Below are positions 9,393-20,128 of a DNA stretch of 64,000 nucleotides, piece after piece. Each line of letters begins with the position of its first letter. The stretch's first letter is position 1. Location: assembly GCF_003634585.1 (NCBI RefSeq), contig NZ_RBLG01000005.1, positions 124,001 to 188,000 of the forward strand, read 5' to 3'. This DNA comes from Gillisia mitskevichiae (lineage in GTDB: Bacteria; Bacteroidota; Bacteroidia; Flavobacteriales; Flavobacteriaceae). The notes beneath the pieces are model-generated. The model was given only the letters and a program-made list of their open reading frames with translations, did no database searches and was not told the DNA's origin. A program made the position numbers and the translations under genes.

Positions 9393-9670
9393 TTTAACAC
9401 GCCTAAAATTTAATTATAAGCTTAGATTATAATGTAAGGTAAAACCTATTTATTAACTAGATCCAAAGTGAATTTATAAGCTTATTAACGATTATTTAAA
9501 CATTTACTCGAATAATTTTCAAAAATTAGATGTAAAAACGTAATTTAGATTGTTAACTTTCTATATACCAATCGCATACTCCACAAAACTCTCCCACAGT
9601 TTTGTGTTATTTATAAACTATCACTCGATTATCCCCCACGTAATTTAGTTTGCTCTAAACAAATACGACT
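9393..9670. other. AT-rich intergenic leader of the adhesin cluster
   Basis: No coding potential is seen. It holds one clear inverted repeat at 9582-9606 (separate entry) and a weak promoter-like TTAGTTTG at 9645-9652, 19 bases before the ATG of the first giant gene. Confidence 0.5.
9582..9606. promoter_or_regulatory. Inverted repeat upstream of giant gene A1
   Basis: Perfect 9-base arms CACAAAACT and AGTTTTGTG flank a 7-base loop (CTCCCAC), about 65 bases before the A1 start. There is no T run in the plus direction, so it is not a typical terminator. It could be an operator or a 5' leader hairpin; neither can be decided from sequence alone. Confidence 0.45.
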
Positions 9671-12600
9671 ATGGGTAAAAAATTACTTTTTCTGATTTTA
9701 ATATTATTTGCCTACCTCTTCCCTGCTTCAGGAATGGCCCAAGAATGCCCAAGCAGTATTTCAATATCATCTAATTTAGGAACTACTATTTGTGAGAACA
9801 CAAATGTGACTTTTACTGCTTCCCCTAACGGAGGAACAAGTCTTTCTTTTGAATGGTTTGTAAATAGTAGCAGTAGTGGAACCGGGCTTAGTTTTTCTTC
9901 AAATACCTTATCCAATAGTGATAAGATAAAGGTTGTTGCTAAATCTACAGACAATCCTTTATGCTCAACAACAAGTAACGTATTAACTATCACTGTTAAC
10001 GCTATTAGAGTACCATCTGTAAGTATTAGCTCAACTGCTAATACAATATGTCCTGGCGATAACGTAAAATTTACGGCATCACCAGTTAACGGGGGCACTT
10101 CCCCTAATTATCAATGGAAAATTGGATCTGCTATTCAGAGCGGTAATTCTAATACTTTTTCAACTACCGCTTTAACAGATGGACAATCTGTTACTGTTCA
10201 ATTAACTTCTAATGCCACTTGCGCAGCGCCTACTACTGCCATCAGCGATCCAATTGTTATTGCCGTACAGCCTGGAACTCCATCTATACCATCTGCAATT
10301 CAAGGAGAAGCAAGTGTATGTCCTGGTGTATCATCATTAGTATATTCAGTTCCTGCAGTTACTAATGCAACAGAATATATCTGGAGCTTGCCTAACGGTT
10401 GGTCTGGCACAAGTACTACTAACACAATTAGTGTTACTTCCGGAGCTACTGGAACTGGAACGATAACTGTAAAAGCAAAGAATAGTTGTGGTACCAGTGC
10501 AGCTCAATCCTTACCTATTACTATAAAAGCTGGAACTCCAACAACACCTATAGCTATTACAGGGGATACACAAGTTTGTCCAGGCATATCAAAAACCTAT
10601 AGCGTTGCAGCAGTTGCAGGTGCTGTCGAATATGAATGGACTTTACCAAATGGATGGAATGGTTCAAGCATAACCAATAGCATAAATGTAACTACTGGCA
10701 CTACTGGGAATGGGAATATTACGGTTAAGGCAAAAAACGACTGTGGAACAAGTCCTGCCAAAATTCTAGCGGTATCTGTAAAACCAGGAACTCCTGCTGT
10801 ACCAACAACAATATCGGGAACTGCTAATATTTGTCCTGGCACCACGAATACCTATTCTATTGCTGCAGTTCCCAATGCCACAAGTTACGAATGGACATTA
10901 CCAAACGGATGGACAGGCAATAGTACCTCAACATCTATAAATGCAATTAGTAATTCATCTGGAGGTGACATAAAAGTTAAAGCAATTAATGATTGCGGCA
11001 TCAGTGCAGTTCAAACCCTAACTGTTACCATGAAAGCAGGTACGCCTGCCACTCCTTCTATTATTTCAGGGTCAAACACCGTTTGCCCAAATACTTCTGA
11101 AACATATTCTGTTACAAATAATACAAATGCAACGGAATATATTTGGACACTTCCTAATGGTTGGACTGGAACAAGTACTACATCCAGTATATCTGTTACA
11201 ACTGCTGTATCAGGCTCTGGTAACATAAAAGTGAAGGCAAAAAATGATTGTGGTACAAGTGCTGAGGCTACAATTGCTGTAAGCATAAAAGCTCCAGCTC
11301 CAATTATGAATGGAACTATTTCAGGTCCTGCTACAGTTTGTTCTGGAAGCAGTGGCTTAACATATACAATTCCTGCTATTGCCAATGCCGCAACTTATAC
11401 TTGGTCACTTCCTACTGGTTGGTCCGGAAACAGTACAACCAATTCCATTACAGCAACTGCTGGAACTAGTGGGAATATTTCAGTAAAAGCCATTAATAGC
11501 TGCGGAGAAAGTGGTCCTTCCACCAATTTTGCCGTTTCTGCAACATCCGGAGTTCCTTCGACCCCAGGGGTGATCACTTCAAGTTTGGGCAATAATAAGA
11601 ATATTTGTCCTCCAGCAACTGCAATAACTTTTAGTCTACCAACTGCAGTAGCTGGCGCAACTTCTTATAGTTGGACGCTACCATCTTCAGGTTGGGAAAT
11701 AATATCTGGTGCAGGCACAAGAAATATTACCGTTAAAGTAACTTCTGCAGCAGCTTCAGGAGCTCAGCAAGTTAGTGTTCAAGCTATAAATATTTGCGGT
11801 ATCACTTCTTCTACATATACAGGAATTGAGGTTTCTAATCACATTGTTACTAATGCAGGAGCAGATATTACAGTTTGTAAAACAACTAATTTAGCACCAA
11901 TTACATTTGATGCAAGCGTGGTCTTCGGAAATTCTAAATTTGATCCAACCTTTCAATCGTCTGGTTCCGGTTCATTCCCTGGACCTGCACCTAAAAATGA
12001 AAGTGGGAATTTTACTTACCAATATAAACCAACATTAGCAGATTATAATTTGGGTCAAGTAACTATAACTATGACTGTACCCCGGCCAAATGGTAACAAC
12101 ACCAATTGCGGAACAGGTAATGGAAATAATGGAGTAGATGACGTAGTCATATTTTTCAAACCAGATCCAACTGCAAGTATTGCAGGAACTTCAACAATTT
12201 GTACAGGGAATGCTACTGATATTACATTTACTGGAACCCCCAATTCCATAATAACTTATAAAAAAAATGGAGGCGCAGATCAAACGATTGCAGTTGGATC
12301 GAGTGGGAATGCTACTTTAAATACGGGAGCCTTAACAGCAAATACCACCTATTCTTTAGTAAGCGTAAAACATGCAGCTGCTCCAGATTGTTCTATACAA
12401 ATTACGGGCTCTGCTATAGTAACTATAACTCCCAAACCTACTGCCACCATAAGCTATGCGAACTCTCCATATAACAAATGTATAACAACTGTTCAACCTG
12501 TAACCTTAAATGGCACAGGAGCTTTTCAAGGTGGAAAATACTCATCTACAACAGGATTAACTATAAATCAGAATTCAGGTGCTATAACTCCATCAAGCAG

Positions 12601-15600
12601 CACAGCAGGTACTTACACTGTAACTTATGAAACTTTGGCTTCTGGTGGATGCGAGAAAGTTTCTACTACATCCCAAGTAATTATTGAAGATATTCCAACA
12701 ATTTCCTTGAGTTATTCTGGAACACCGTTCTGTTCTGACGATACTTCATCCCCTCTTCCTACTTTAGGTGGTACAGGAGCATATGAAGGAGGGAACTACT
12801 CTGCTGAAAATGGGTTGGATATAAATGGAAATTCTGGAGCAATCAATATTCCTAACAGTAGCCCTGGTACTTATAATGTAATTTACTCAATAACTCCAGC
12901 AAATGGATGTACTCCTATTACTCAATCTGCTTCCGTAGTTATTACAGAAAAACCTCAACCTAGTATAAACTATTTATCTACAGAATTTTGTAAATCTGAA
13001 ACCGACTCAAAAGCTGTTACATTAACTCAAACTGGCACGGCAATTATTACAGGGGGAACCTATTCATCATCTCCTTCTGGTTTAAATATTAATAGCTCCA
13101 CGGGTGCAATAAATCCAAGTATGAGTACTGCTGGAGATTATACTATAAAATATACTCTGAATACAGGAAATGGTTGCCAAAGCGTTTTTACAGAAACCAC
13201 CTTAAGTATCACAGAGACGCCAAGTGCAGAGATTAATTATGCGGGACCATTTTGCCAATCCAATTCGACTCCTCAACAGGTAACTTTTAGTAATACAATT
13301 GGAGCTTATGAGGGTGGCGTATTTTCTGGAACAGCTGGATTATCAATAAACCCATCTACTGGAGCAATTACACCAAGCACCAGTCAATCTGGAGAGCATA
13401 CTATAACCTATGCCTTTGTAGCTTCTGGAGGTTGCGAGTCCACCGAAATCAACACCATCGTAATAATTACCTCGGCACCAACTGCGACCGTTTCTTATAA
13501 TGGACCATTTTGCACATCACAATCATCTCCACAAGCGGCTATATTCGATAATACTGCTGGAGCCTATCAAAATGGAACATTTTCCGGAACTAATGGTTTA
13601 TCCATAGATTCAAATGGAAATATCGATCCTTCATCTAGTATACCTGGAGAACATATAGTTACTTATACTATACCTGCAACAAATGGCTGCGAGGAAAATG
13701 AAATGACAGCTGAGATTGAAATTTTAGAACAGGTTATCATTACAACTCAACCTTCCAATGTTGGAATATGCTCTACACTATCTGCAGAATTTGAGGTAGT
13801 TGCCTCCGGAGACAACCTAACATATCAATGGTTTAAAGATGGTATAGAAATATCTGGAAAAACATCTTCTCTACTATCTTTTAATAATGCAACCTCTACG
13901 AATGCAGGAGATTATTACGTGGTGGTTAGCGGAACAAGCCCGTGTTCTCCTATTACTTCAGAAACCGTTACACTTAATGTAGATGAAGAAATTATAATAA
14001 TTAAACCTGCTGAAGATGAAACATTTTGTGAGAATGATGTAACTGAGATCACTTTTGAATTTATAGCACACGCCAATGGGGCACCTCTAACTTTTGAATG
14101 GATAAAAGATAATAATACTATTAATGCTGGTGGTAATTATACCATGATTACAACTGGTCCAACTGGACCTACTGGTGAATATAATGGGAAACTGACTATT
14201 TCTAATTTGACAACTTCAGATAATGGAGCATATGCTGTAAAAATTAAAGGTCCAGATTATTTTACTTGTCAAGATGCCACTTCCAAATCATTCACTTTAA
14301 GTATTAAAGACCAACCTGAGCCTCCTCTAACTGCAGATTTAACTTACTGCCAAGGAGATATTGCTTCATCACTCACCGCGATTGGTACAAGTTTAAAATG
14401 GTATGAAACAGAAACTGGAGATGATCTAATATCTGGAACACCTACTCCTATTACAAGCGATGTTGGATACACTTCTTATTGGGTAAGTCAGACACCAAGT
14501 GAATGTGAGAGTTTAAGGGAAGAATTAGTGGTTGAAGTTAAAGCGAGACCGGCCATTCCTTCAACTACAACAAATTTAACTTTCTGCCTAAATGAAGTAG
14601 TGAACACACCTCTAGAAGCAATCGGCGAATCGGGAAATACAATTAATTGGTATAATACAGAAAATTCTGTTACACCATTGAGTACTGCTCCTACACCAAA
14701 TACAAGTACAGATGTTACAACGAATTATTGGGTAAGTCAAACTCAAGGAAATTGTGAAAGTGACAGAGTTCAGGTTTCCATTACAATAAATCCCTTACCT
14801 ATTTTAACTGCGAGTACAAATATTACAACAATTTGCGCTGGAAGTCCCGCAACATTAACTGCCTCTGGAGCCAGCACTTATTTATGGACTGTGGATGGAG
14901 AACCAATCCAACCAGCTGCAGAATCAACAAAAGCATCCCCTCAAGTGAGCCCAACTGAAACCACCACTTATTTAGTAACTGGTACAAGCGACAAGGGATG
15001 TACTAGTACAACTACAGTTACAATTCAGGTTGACAAACAAACAATTGCCCCTACAATAACTCCGAGCGCTACTTCTGTTTGTATAACTAATAACACTGGA
15101 AGTTTAAGTATTGCGGGAACCGTATATGAAGGTACTATACAGAGATGGGAGTCGTCTGTTGATGGCGGAACTACTTGGAACATCATTAATAATATAACTG
15201 AAACTTTAACTTTCACTAACCTTAACCAAACAACAAAATATAGAGTTGCCGTTAAGAGTGGAATTTGTGCGGAGTTATTATCTGCACCTGTAGAAATTAA
15301 AGTGGACCCTGTACCAGTGGGAGGTAATTTACTTTTTACAAAGAACAATGAACGTATTTATTTATCTTGTGTGAGCCCAACTTCTAGTAGTGGCCTGTCT
15401 AATATTAGTATTTCAGGACATAGCGGGACAATAGTAGCGTGGAAATATAGAAAGATCTCGGCATCCACATGGACTACAATTCAAACAAGTGGGACATCAA
15501 TAACCGCTTCTCAAATTTATGCCCTAGGACTTAATGAATCTATGGTTTTTCAAGTTGAAATATCTAGCGGCTCATGTACTCCTAATGCGCTTTCGCAAAC

Positions 15601-18600
15601 TGCCATATTAAGCGTAATCCCATCAGATATTGCACCTAAACCTGTTAAAGTTGAGCCCGCAGTTGTTTGCAAAGGGGATATTGTAACTTTGAGTTCGAGT
15701 ACTGGTTACGGAGAAACCTTTGGTGAATTTGATGGAGGGGCATTTGGCAATGCAGCAATTGATCAAAGCAACAATCCATGGAGATTTAAAGACAAAGGGG
15801 TAATTGTAAATTTCGAATCATCGGCAAATAATACCAAGCCCAATAGATGGAATAGAACACAACGTCATGATTTTATCACTGCTAATTTAACGAGTCCATA
15901 TAGTACAACTTTAAAAGAATGGAATTCAATAAATCCGGGACAAGAACATTTCGCCATCGTTTCTGGAAATAATTCCACTACAATGGAAACCCCGGTTTTC
16001 GCTTTATCTGGATTAGACCAAGGCATTTTAACCTTCGATCAAGCATATAATCTTACCCCTGGAGCTACAATTAAGGTGCAAATTTCCACAGATGGAGGAA
16101 ATACATATAATGCAGTATTATTTCAGAAAGTTGGAGTATCAGGTAGTGGAAATTATGACCGTTTTAGTCAAGGAACAGTGGGAATAAATAAAATGGCTTT
16201 AGATTTAGGTCAATATTTAGGTCAAAATAACCTAAGAATCCGCTTTAGCTTTGATGGCACAAGAGATGGTGATGTTTGGGCCGTGGACAATGTTATTGTT
16301 CCTGATGGCCCTCAAGATGTTACTTTAGAATGGAGAGATTATAGTGACCCAGCATTCCCTGAAGGAATCTTTATTGGTAATGATAATTCTGAAGAATGGG
16401 AACCAAAATTAATTGGATGGAACAAATTCGAGGTGAAAACTGCAATTATATTAGATTCGAATGGTCAAAATTGTAGTAGTATAGAAAATTCTAAAACCAT
16501 TAGAGTTTTTGTGTTTGACAGATATACCACAACTATAACCTCAATTGCAGGCACTTGTGGGAATTATTTTGCTGAATTAAATGCCATTACAACTGGAGCT
16601 TTTGGTGGAAATATTGGAAGCTTTCCAACAGCAGATGGATATATAGGAGAATGGGAGATTAAAAAAGCTGGCGTTATAGCAGATCCAGCTACTTATACTT
16701 TAACTAACGTAGTTGCCAATAGCTCGTTAACTCCTAAAAACAATCCTAATGTTCTGTTTGAAGCAACTATTTCCGGGGACTTTGAAATGGTTTGGAAACT
16801 AATTTCAACCTCTATTTATCCTAACGATTATTTTGATGAAACGCTAAGAGGACAAGTAGTTCAAAATACTGGGTGCTTACCAGTATTCACTCCAACACCT
16901 ATTCAATTAAAAGATTGTACCACATTGGATTTTGATGGTGTGGATGATTATGTAGACCTTGGGACTAGCTTTACCGGTAGTTACAGTATTGAAGCATGGG
17001 TAAGGCCAGAAGCTGCTAATGGAACTATCATAAGCGGTCCTAATTTTGATATTTCTCTAGTAAGTGGAAATGTTAAGTTTAACTCTAAAACATTCTCTGC
17101 TGCCTTAACTCCAAACTCCAGATGGTATCATATTGCAGCTACGTCTGCTGGAGAACTTTATGTAGACGGAATACTTATAGATAATGGTGCTGGAGTAGGT
17201 GGTGGATTTGCCAAGACTATAATTGGTGCAAAATGGAATGCCTCTAGTAAAAAAGCTGAAGATTATTTTTCTGGATGGATTGAAGAAGTTAGAATATGGA
17301 AAAAGGAACTAAGCATTGAACAAATTCAATTTATGATGAATCAGCATTTACAAAATGCTGCTAATATGGGTAAAGAAATACCTATGCCAGTACCAGGATC
17401 ACTCACATACAGTGATCTTGAAGGTTACTATCCACTAATATCCAAAATTCCAGATCTAAATAATTTAGAAACTTTTGAAGCAGCACTGATGCCTGCAAAT
17501 GGACTTACACCAGATATCTCACTTTCCAATATAGTTCCTGGAAGACTATATAACATGACTACAGATCAGCAAAACACTGCTCCTCTTCCATATATTTCAG
17601 CAAATGATGGATTATGGTCTAATATAAATACCTGGTTACGTCCAAATGTTTGGGATGCACCAAATAGCATAGGTGTGAAAACTAGTATAAGAATAGACTG
17701 GAATATTGCTAGAATTAATCACAATATAGAGTCTGGAGATAGAGACATCACACTTTTAGGACTAAAATCGGAAACGCAAAATAAATTATTAGAGATCTCT
17801 GGACCTGGTAATAAAGATGAAAATAATAGTGGACAATTATTAAGAGTTACACATTATTTGAAATTGGATGGTAATATAGATTTGGTTGGTGAATCTCAAT
17901 TAATTCAAAATGAAGGAAGTTTGCTCGAAGAAGCGAGTGCTGGTTACTTAGAAAGAGATCAACAAGGAACCTTAAGTAGTTTTAATTATAATTATTGGAC
18001 TGCACCAGTAAGTATTCAGGGAGCAGCTAATAACTCAGGATTTACAGTACGTAATATTATGTGGGATGGTACAGATGCTAAAAACCCAAAAGCTATTAAT
18101 TATAAGCCCTCCTACCCTGCCGCCGATGGTGCTAAAACCAACCCTATAACCAAAAGTGATTACTGGATTTATAAATTCGCGAATAAATTAGCAGACGATT
18201 ACGATTCTTGGCAACATATAGGAAGTACAGGTTTCCTTAAAACTGGAGAAGGCCACACAATGAAAGGGGTATCTGGAGTTGGAGGGACAGCTGCAATAAA
18301 ACTAAAACAAAATTATGTTTACAGAGGTAAGCCTAATAATGGCACAATCACCCTACATATAGATAAAGAAAAAAATTATTTAGTAGGTAATCCATATCCT
18401 TCAGCAATAGATGCAAACGAATTTATTTACGACAACCTAAACTCGGTTAACGTAGTTGGAGCTCGTAATAATAAAAATGTTTTTGATGGAACTTTATATT
18501 TCTGGGATCATTTCTCTGGAGCAACTCATATATTAAGAGAATATATTGGAGGCTATGCGGTTTTAAATTTAACTGGAGGTGCACCCGCTATTGCTACAGA

Positions 18601-19546
18601 TGATAGAATTAATTCTACCGCAGGAGTATCTACAAAATCTCCTGAAAGATATATCCCAGTATCCCAAGGCTTTTTTGTAAATACCGGAACAGAAGAAAAC
18701 ATATCTGGGGGTGTTCCTTTCACCTTAGATGGTGGTGAGATCACTTTTAAAAATGGCCAAAGAGTATTCTCTAGAGAGTCGTCTGGAAATTCAATTTTCC
18801 TAAGACCAGAGAACATAACTAAAACCAGAAAAGACGAAGTGAAGAATACTGGTTCTAGAATACGAATTTCATTTAAATCTCCAAAAGGATATTTAAGACA
18901 ACTATTAGTGGGTACCAATGCTTATGCAACAAATGGATTTGATCTAGGTTATGATGCTCCAATGATAGAATATAATTCTGAAGATATGTATTGGTTGCAA
19001 GCAGGGAATTTCTTGGTAATACAAGGAGTACCAGATTTTGGTAAAGATCAAATTTTACCAATAGGTGTACGAATTGAAAAAGCTGGGGAGTTCACAATTA
19101 AAATTGATACTCTGGAAAATATAAATGATGATCATACTATCTATTTAAGAGATATTACTTTAGATACTATACACGATATACGATCTAAACCTTATTTAGC
19201 AACCGCTGAACCAGGTGAAATTACTGATAGATTTGAATTGATCTTTTTTAAAGAACAAGCACAAGTACCTATAGAGGAACCTATTATAATTGAGGACATA
19301 ACAGATTTAGGTCTTTTACATTCCTATTTGGAAAACGAAATGATGGTCCTTAATCCTCAAGAATTAAGTATCTCTGCAATTTATTTATTTGACCTTAATG
19401 GGAAACTCCTACATGTATTTAAGGATACACCTTCTGAGAAAGAGATAATTTTAAGGGTTGGGAATTTTAGTGAAGGAATATATATTTTAAAGATGCATAC
19501 AGTTAAGGAAATCATTACAAGAAAAATTATAATAAAGAATAAGTAG
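9671..19546 (+). CDS. Giant T9SS-secreted adhesin-like protein A1 (PKD-like/Ig-like repeats, LamG, sorting tail)
   Basis: A 3291-residue exported protein, presumably on the cell surface or released. The signal peptide is residues 1-24 (hydrophobic core LLFLILILFAYLF, cleavage near GMA-Q). Two Ig-like domains come first, then six PKD-like repeats of about 84-86 residues (about 202-722) marked by VCPG, YxWTLPNGW and VKAxNxCG. Five repeats of a second kind follow (about 923-1354: PFC, GAYEGG, GLSINxxTGAITPS). Further Ig-like and Ig_7-like domains (TNYWVSQT) come next, then a MAM/jelly-roll-like stretch around 2020-2230. Residues 2416-3291 are the module shared with A2-A4: LamG (LDFDGVDDYVDLG), GNPYPSAIDANEF, LYFWDHFSG, VSQGFFVNT and the T9SS tail (IYLFDLNGKLL, EGIYILKMHT, RKIIIKN). 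There is no enzyme motif. Adhesion or glycan binding is inferred from the domains. Confidence 0.88.
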   Translation: MGKKLLFLILILFAYLFPASGMAQECPSSISISSNLGTTICENTNVTFTASPNGGTSLSFEWFVNSSSSGTGLSFSSNTLSNSDKIKVVAKSTDNPLCSTTSNVLTITVNAIRVPSVSISSTANTICPGDNVKFTASPVNGGTSPNYQWKIGSAIQSGNSNTFSTTALTDGQSVTVQLTSNATCAAPTTAISDPIVIAVQPGTPSIPSAIQGEASVCPGVSSLVYSVPAVTNATEYIWSLPNGWSGTSTTNTISVTSGATGTGTITVKAKNSCGTSAAQSLPITIKAGTPTTPIAITGDTQVCPGISKTYSVAAVAGAVEYEWTLPNGWNGSSITNSINVTTGTTGNGNITVKAKNDCGTSPAKILAVSVKPGTPAVPTTISGTANICPGTTNTYSIAAVPNATSYEWTLPNGWTGNSTSTSINAISNSSGGDIKVKAINDCGISAVQTLTVTMKAGTPATPSIISGSNTVCPNTSETYSVTNNTNATEYIWTLPNGWTGTSTTSSISVTTAVSGSGNIKVKAKNDCGTSAEATIAVSIKAPAPIMNGTISGPATVCSGSSGLTYTIPAIANAATYTWSLPTGWSGNSTTNSITATAGTSGNISVKAINSCGESGPSTNFAVSATSGVPSTPGVITSSLGNNKNICPPATAITFSLPTAVAGATSYSWTLPSSGWEIISGAGTRNITVKVTSAAASGAQQVSVQAINICGITSSTYTGIEVSNHIVTNAGADITVCKTTNLAPITFDASVVFGNSKFDPTFQSSGSGSFPGPAPKNESGNFTYQYKPTLADYNLGQVTITMTVPRPNGNNTNCGTGNGNNGVDDVVIFFKPDPTASIAGTSTICTGNATDITFTGTPNSIITYKKNGGADQTIAVGSSGNATLNTGALTANTTYSLVSVKHAAAPDCSIQITGSAIVTITPKPTATISYANSPYNKCITTVQPVTLNGTGAFQGGKYSSTTGLTINQNSGAITPSSSTAGTYTVTYETLASGGCEKVSTTSQVIIEDIPTISLSYSGTPFCSDDTSSPLPTLGGTGAYEGGNYSAENGLDINGNSGAINIPNSSPGTYNVIYSITPANGCTPITQSASVVITEKPQPSINYLSTEFCKSETDSKAVTLTQTGTAIITGGTYSSSPSGLNINSSTGAINPSMSTAGDYTIKYTLNTGNGCQSVFTETTLSITETPSAEINYAGPFCQSNSTPQQVTFSNTIGAYEGGVFSGTAGLSINPSTGAITPSTSQSGEHTITYAFVASGGCESTEINTIVIITSAPTATVSYNGPFCTSQSSPQAAIFDNTAGAYQNGTFSGTNGLSIDSNGNIDPSSSIPGEHIVTYTIPATNGCEENEMTAEIEILEQVIITTQPSNVGICSTLSAEFEVVASGDNLTYQWFKDGIEISGKTSSLLSFNNATSTNAGDYYVVVSGTSPCSPITSETVTLNVDEEIIIIKPAEDETFCENDVTEITFEFIAHANGAPLTFEWIKDNNTINAGGNYTMITTGPTGPTGEYNGKLTISNLTTSDNGAYAVKIKGPDYFTCQDATSKSFTLSIKDQPEPPLTADLTYCQGDIASSLTAIGTSLKWYETETGDDLISGTPTPITSDVGYTSYWVSQTPSECESLREELVVEVKARPAIPSTTTNLTFCLNEVVNTPLEAIGESGNTINWYNTENSVTPLSTAPTPNTSTDVTTNYWVSQTQGNCESDRVQVSITINPLPILTASTNITTICAGSPATLTASGASTYLWTVDGEPIQPAAESTKASPQVSPTETTTYLVTGTSDKGCTSTTTVTIQVDKQTIAPTITPSATSVCITNNTGSLSIAGTVYEGTIQRWESSVDGGTTWNIINNITETLTFTNLNQTTKYRVAVKSGICAELLSAPVEIKVDPVPVGGNLLFTKNNERIYLSCVSPTSSSGLSNISISGHSGTIVAWKYRKISASTWTTIQTSGTSITASQIYALGLNESMVFQVEISSGSCTPNALSQTAILSVIPSDIAPKPVKVEPAVVCKGDIVTLSSSTGYGETFGEFDGGAFGNAAIDQSNNPWRFKDKGVIVNFESSANNTKPNRWNRTQRHDFITANLTSPYSTTLKEWNSINPGQEHFAIVSGNNSTTMETPVFALSGLDQGILTFDQAYNLTPGATIKVQISTDGGNTYNAVLFQKVGVSGSGNYDRFSQGTVGINKMALDLGQYLGQNNLRIRFSFDGTRDGDVWAVDNVIVPDGPQDVTLEWRDYSDPAFPEGIFIGNDNSEEWEPKLIGWNKFEVKTAIILDSNGQNCSSIENSKTIRVFVFDRYTTTITSIAGTCGNYFAELNAITTGAFGGNIGSFPTADGYIGEWEIKKAGVIADPATYTLTNVVANSSLTPKNNPNVLFEATISGDFEMVWKLISTSIYPNDYFDETLRGQVVQNTGCLPVFTPTPIQLKDCTTLDFDGVDDYVDLGTSFTGSYSIEAWVRPEAANGTIISGPNFDISLVSGNVKFNSKTFSAALTPNSRWYHIAATSAGELYVDGILIDNGAGVGGGFAKTIIGAKWNASSKKAEDYFSGWIEEVRIWKKELSIEQIQFMMNQHLQNAANMGKEIPMPVPGSLTYSDLEGYYPLISKIPDLNNLETFEAALMPANGLTPDISLSNIVPGRLYNMTTDQQNTAPLPYISANDGLWSNINTWLRPNVWDAPNSIGVKTSIRIDWNIARINHNIESGDRDITLLGLKSETQNKLLEISGPGNKDENNSGQLLRVTHYLKLDGNIDLVGESQLIQNEGSLLEEASAGYLERDQQGTLSSFNYNYWTAPVSIQGAANNSGFTVRNIMWDGTDAKNPKAINYKPSYPAADGAKTNPITKSDYWIYKFANKLADDYDSWQHIGSTGFLKTGEGHTMKGVSGVGGTAAIKLKQNYVYRGKPNNGTITLHIDKEKNYLVGNPYPSAIDANEFIYDNLNSVNVVGARNNKNVFDGTLYFWDHFSGATHILREYIGGYAVLNLTGGAPAIATDDRINSTAGVSTKSPERYIPVSQGFFVNTGTEENISGGVPFTLDGGEITFKNGQRVFSRESSGNSIFLRPENITKTRKDEVKNTGSRIRISFKSPKGYLRQLLVGTNAYATNGFDLGYDAPMIEYNSEDMYWLQAGNFLVIQGVPDFGKDQILPIGVRIEKAGEFTIKIDTLENINDDHTIYLRDITLDTIHDIRSKPYLATAEPGEITDRFELIFFKEQAQVPIEEPIIIEDITDLGLLHSYLENEMMVLNPQELSISAIYLFDLNGKLLHVFKDTPSEKEIILRVGNFSEGIYILKMHTVKEIITRKIIIKNK
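10274..11836 (+). repeat. Six PKD-like repeats inside A1
   Basis: Six consecutive protein-level repeats of about 84-86 residues share GTPxxP, VCPG, Y-x-W-T-L-P-N-G-W and the closing V-K-A-x-N-x-C-G-x-S. They resemble the PKD-like domains frequent in flavobacterial secreted proteins. The DNA is clearly diverged between copies, so this array is older than the one in A3. Confidence 0.8.
12437..13732 (+). repeat. Five repeats of a second beta-domain type inside A1
   Basis: Five repeats of about 86 residues, each with P-x-x-x-I-x-Y, one or two Cys, G-A-Y-x-G-G, G-L-x-I-N, G-A-I-x-P-S and a closing G-C followed by a beta strand. I do not recognise a named family with confidence; it is probably an Ig-like fold. 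Confidence 0.7.
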
Positions 19547-19864
19547 ATTAGTTCTTGTTAAATATTAAAAGTCCTTGTTCCAACTCAATATTTGGTAGCT
19601 CTATATTTTTTGAATCTTATTAAATAGACTTAAAATATAGTTCTACAATTCTATTTCGGGAATTTTTAATTACTGGATTATATTCGGCTTTACTTGAACA
19701 TATAAATTCTGCCTATTTCAGAAATAATAAACTATTAATCCTTAAATTATACTGAACCAAAAAATAAAATTCCTACTATTTAATGAGCTCAATCGGATTT
19801 TCTAAAAGAGGTTTCCAGTGGAAATGTAAACTATAAGTTGCTATTTGAGTTATCAATTAAAGCT

Positions 19865-19904
19865 AAATTGAGTAGAACAAAAACATTGTTTTACTCAATT
19901 TTTT
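19865..19904 (+). terminator. Terminator-like hairpin far downstream of A1
   Basis: The arms AAATTGAGTA-G-AACAA and TTGTT-T-TACTCAATTT form a 16-pair stem (one G-U) with a 5-base loop, followed by a T run. It lies about 320 bases after the A1 stop and about 320 bases before the A2 start. Confidence 0.7.
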
Positions 19905-20128
19905 GTGATTTTAAATCTCGCGGTTATAATAAAAATTCTGAAAAATTAAAGAGCTATACAGTAATCTCTTTTATTATGAAAAAGAGCTGAAACTATAAAA
20001 ATCATAAATAATTTTTGGTATTGATAAATATCTAAACATTTATACTTCAGCTGTATAAATCTCTTGAAAAAATAAGTTTTAAATAAGATTATTCCTACAA
20101 ATATAATATTATTGTCTTAATAAAGTTA

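Noticed and set aside
9712-10098. Minus-strand frames of 60-130 codons within the giant genes
   Set aside because: They are shadows of long, compositionally biased repeat-coding frames and have no RBS or recognisable protein signature.
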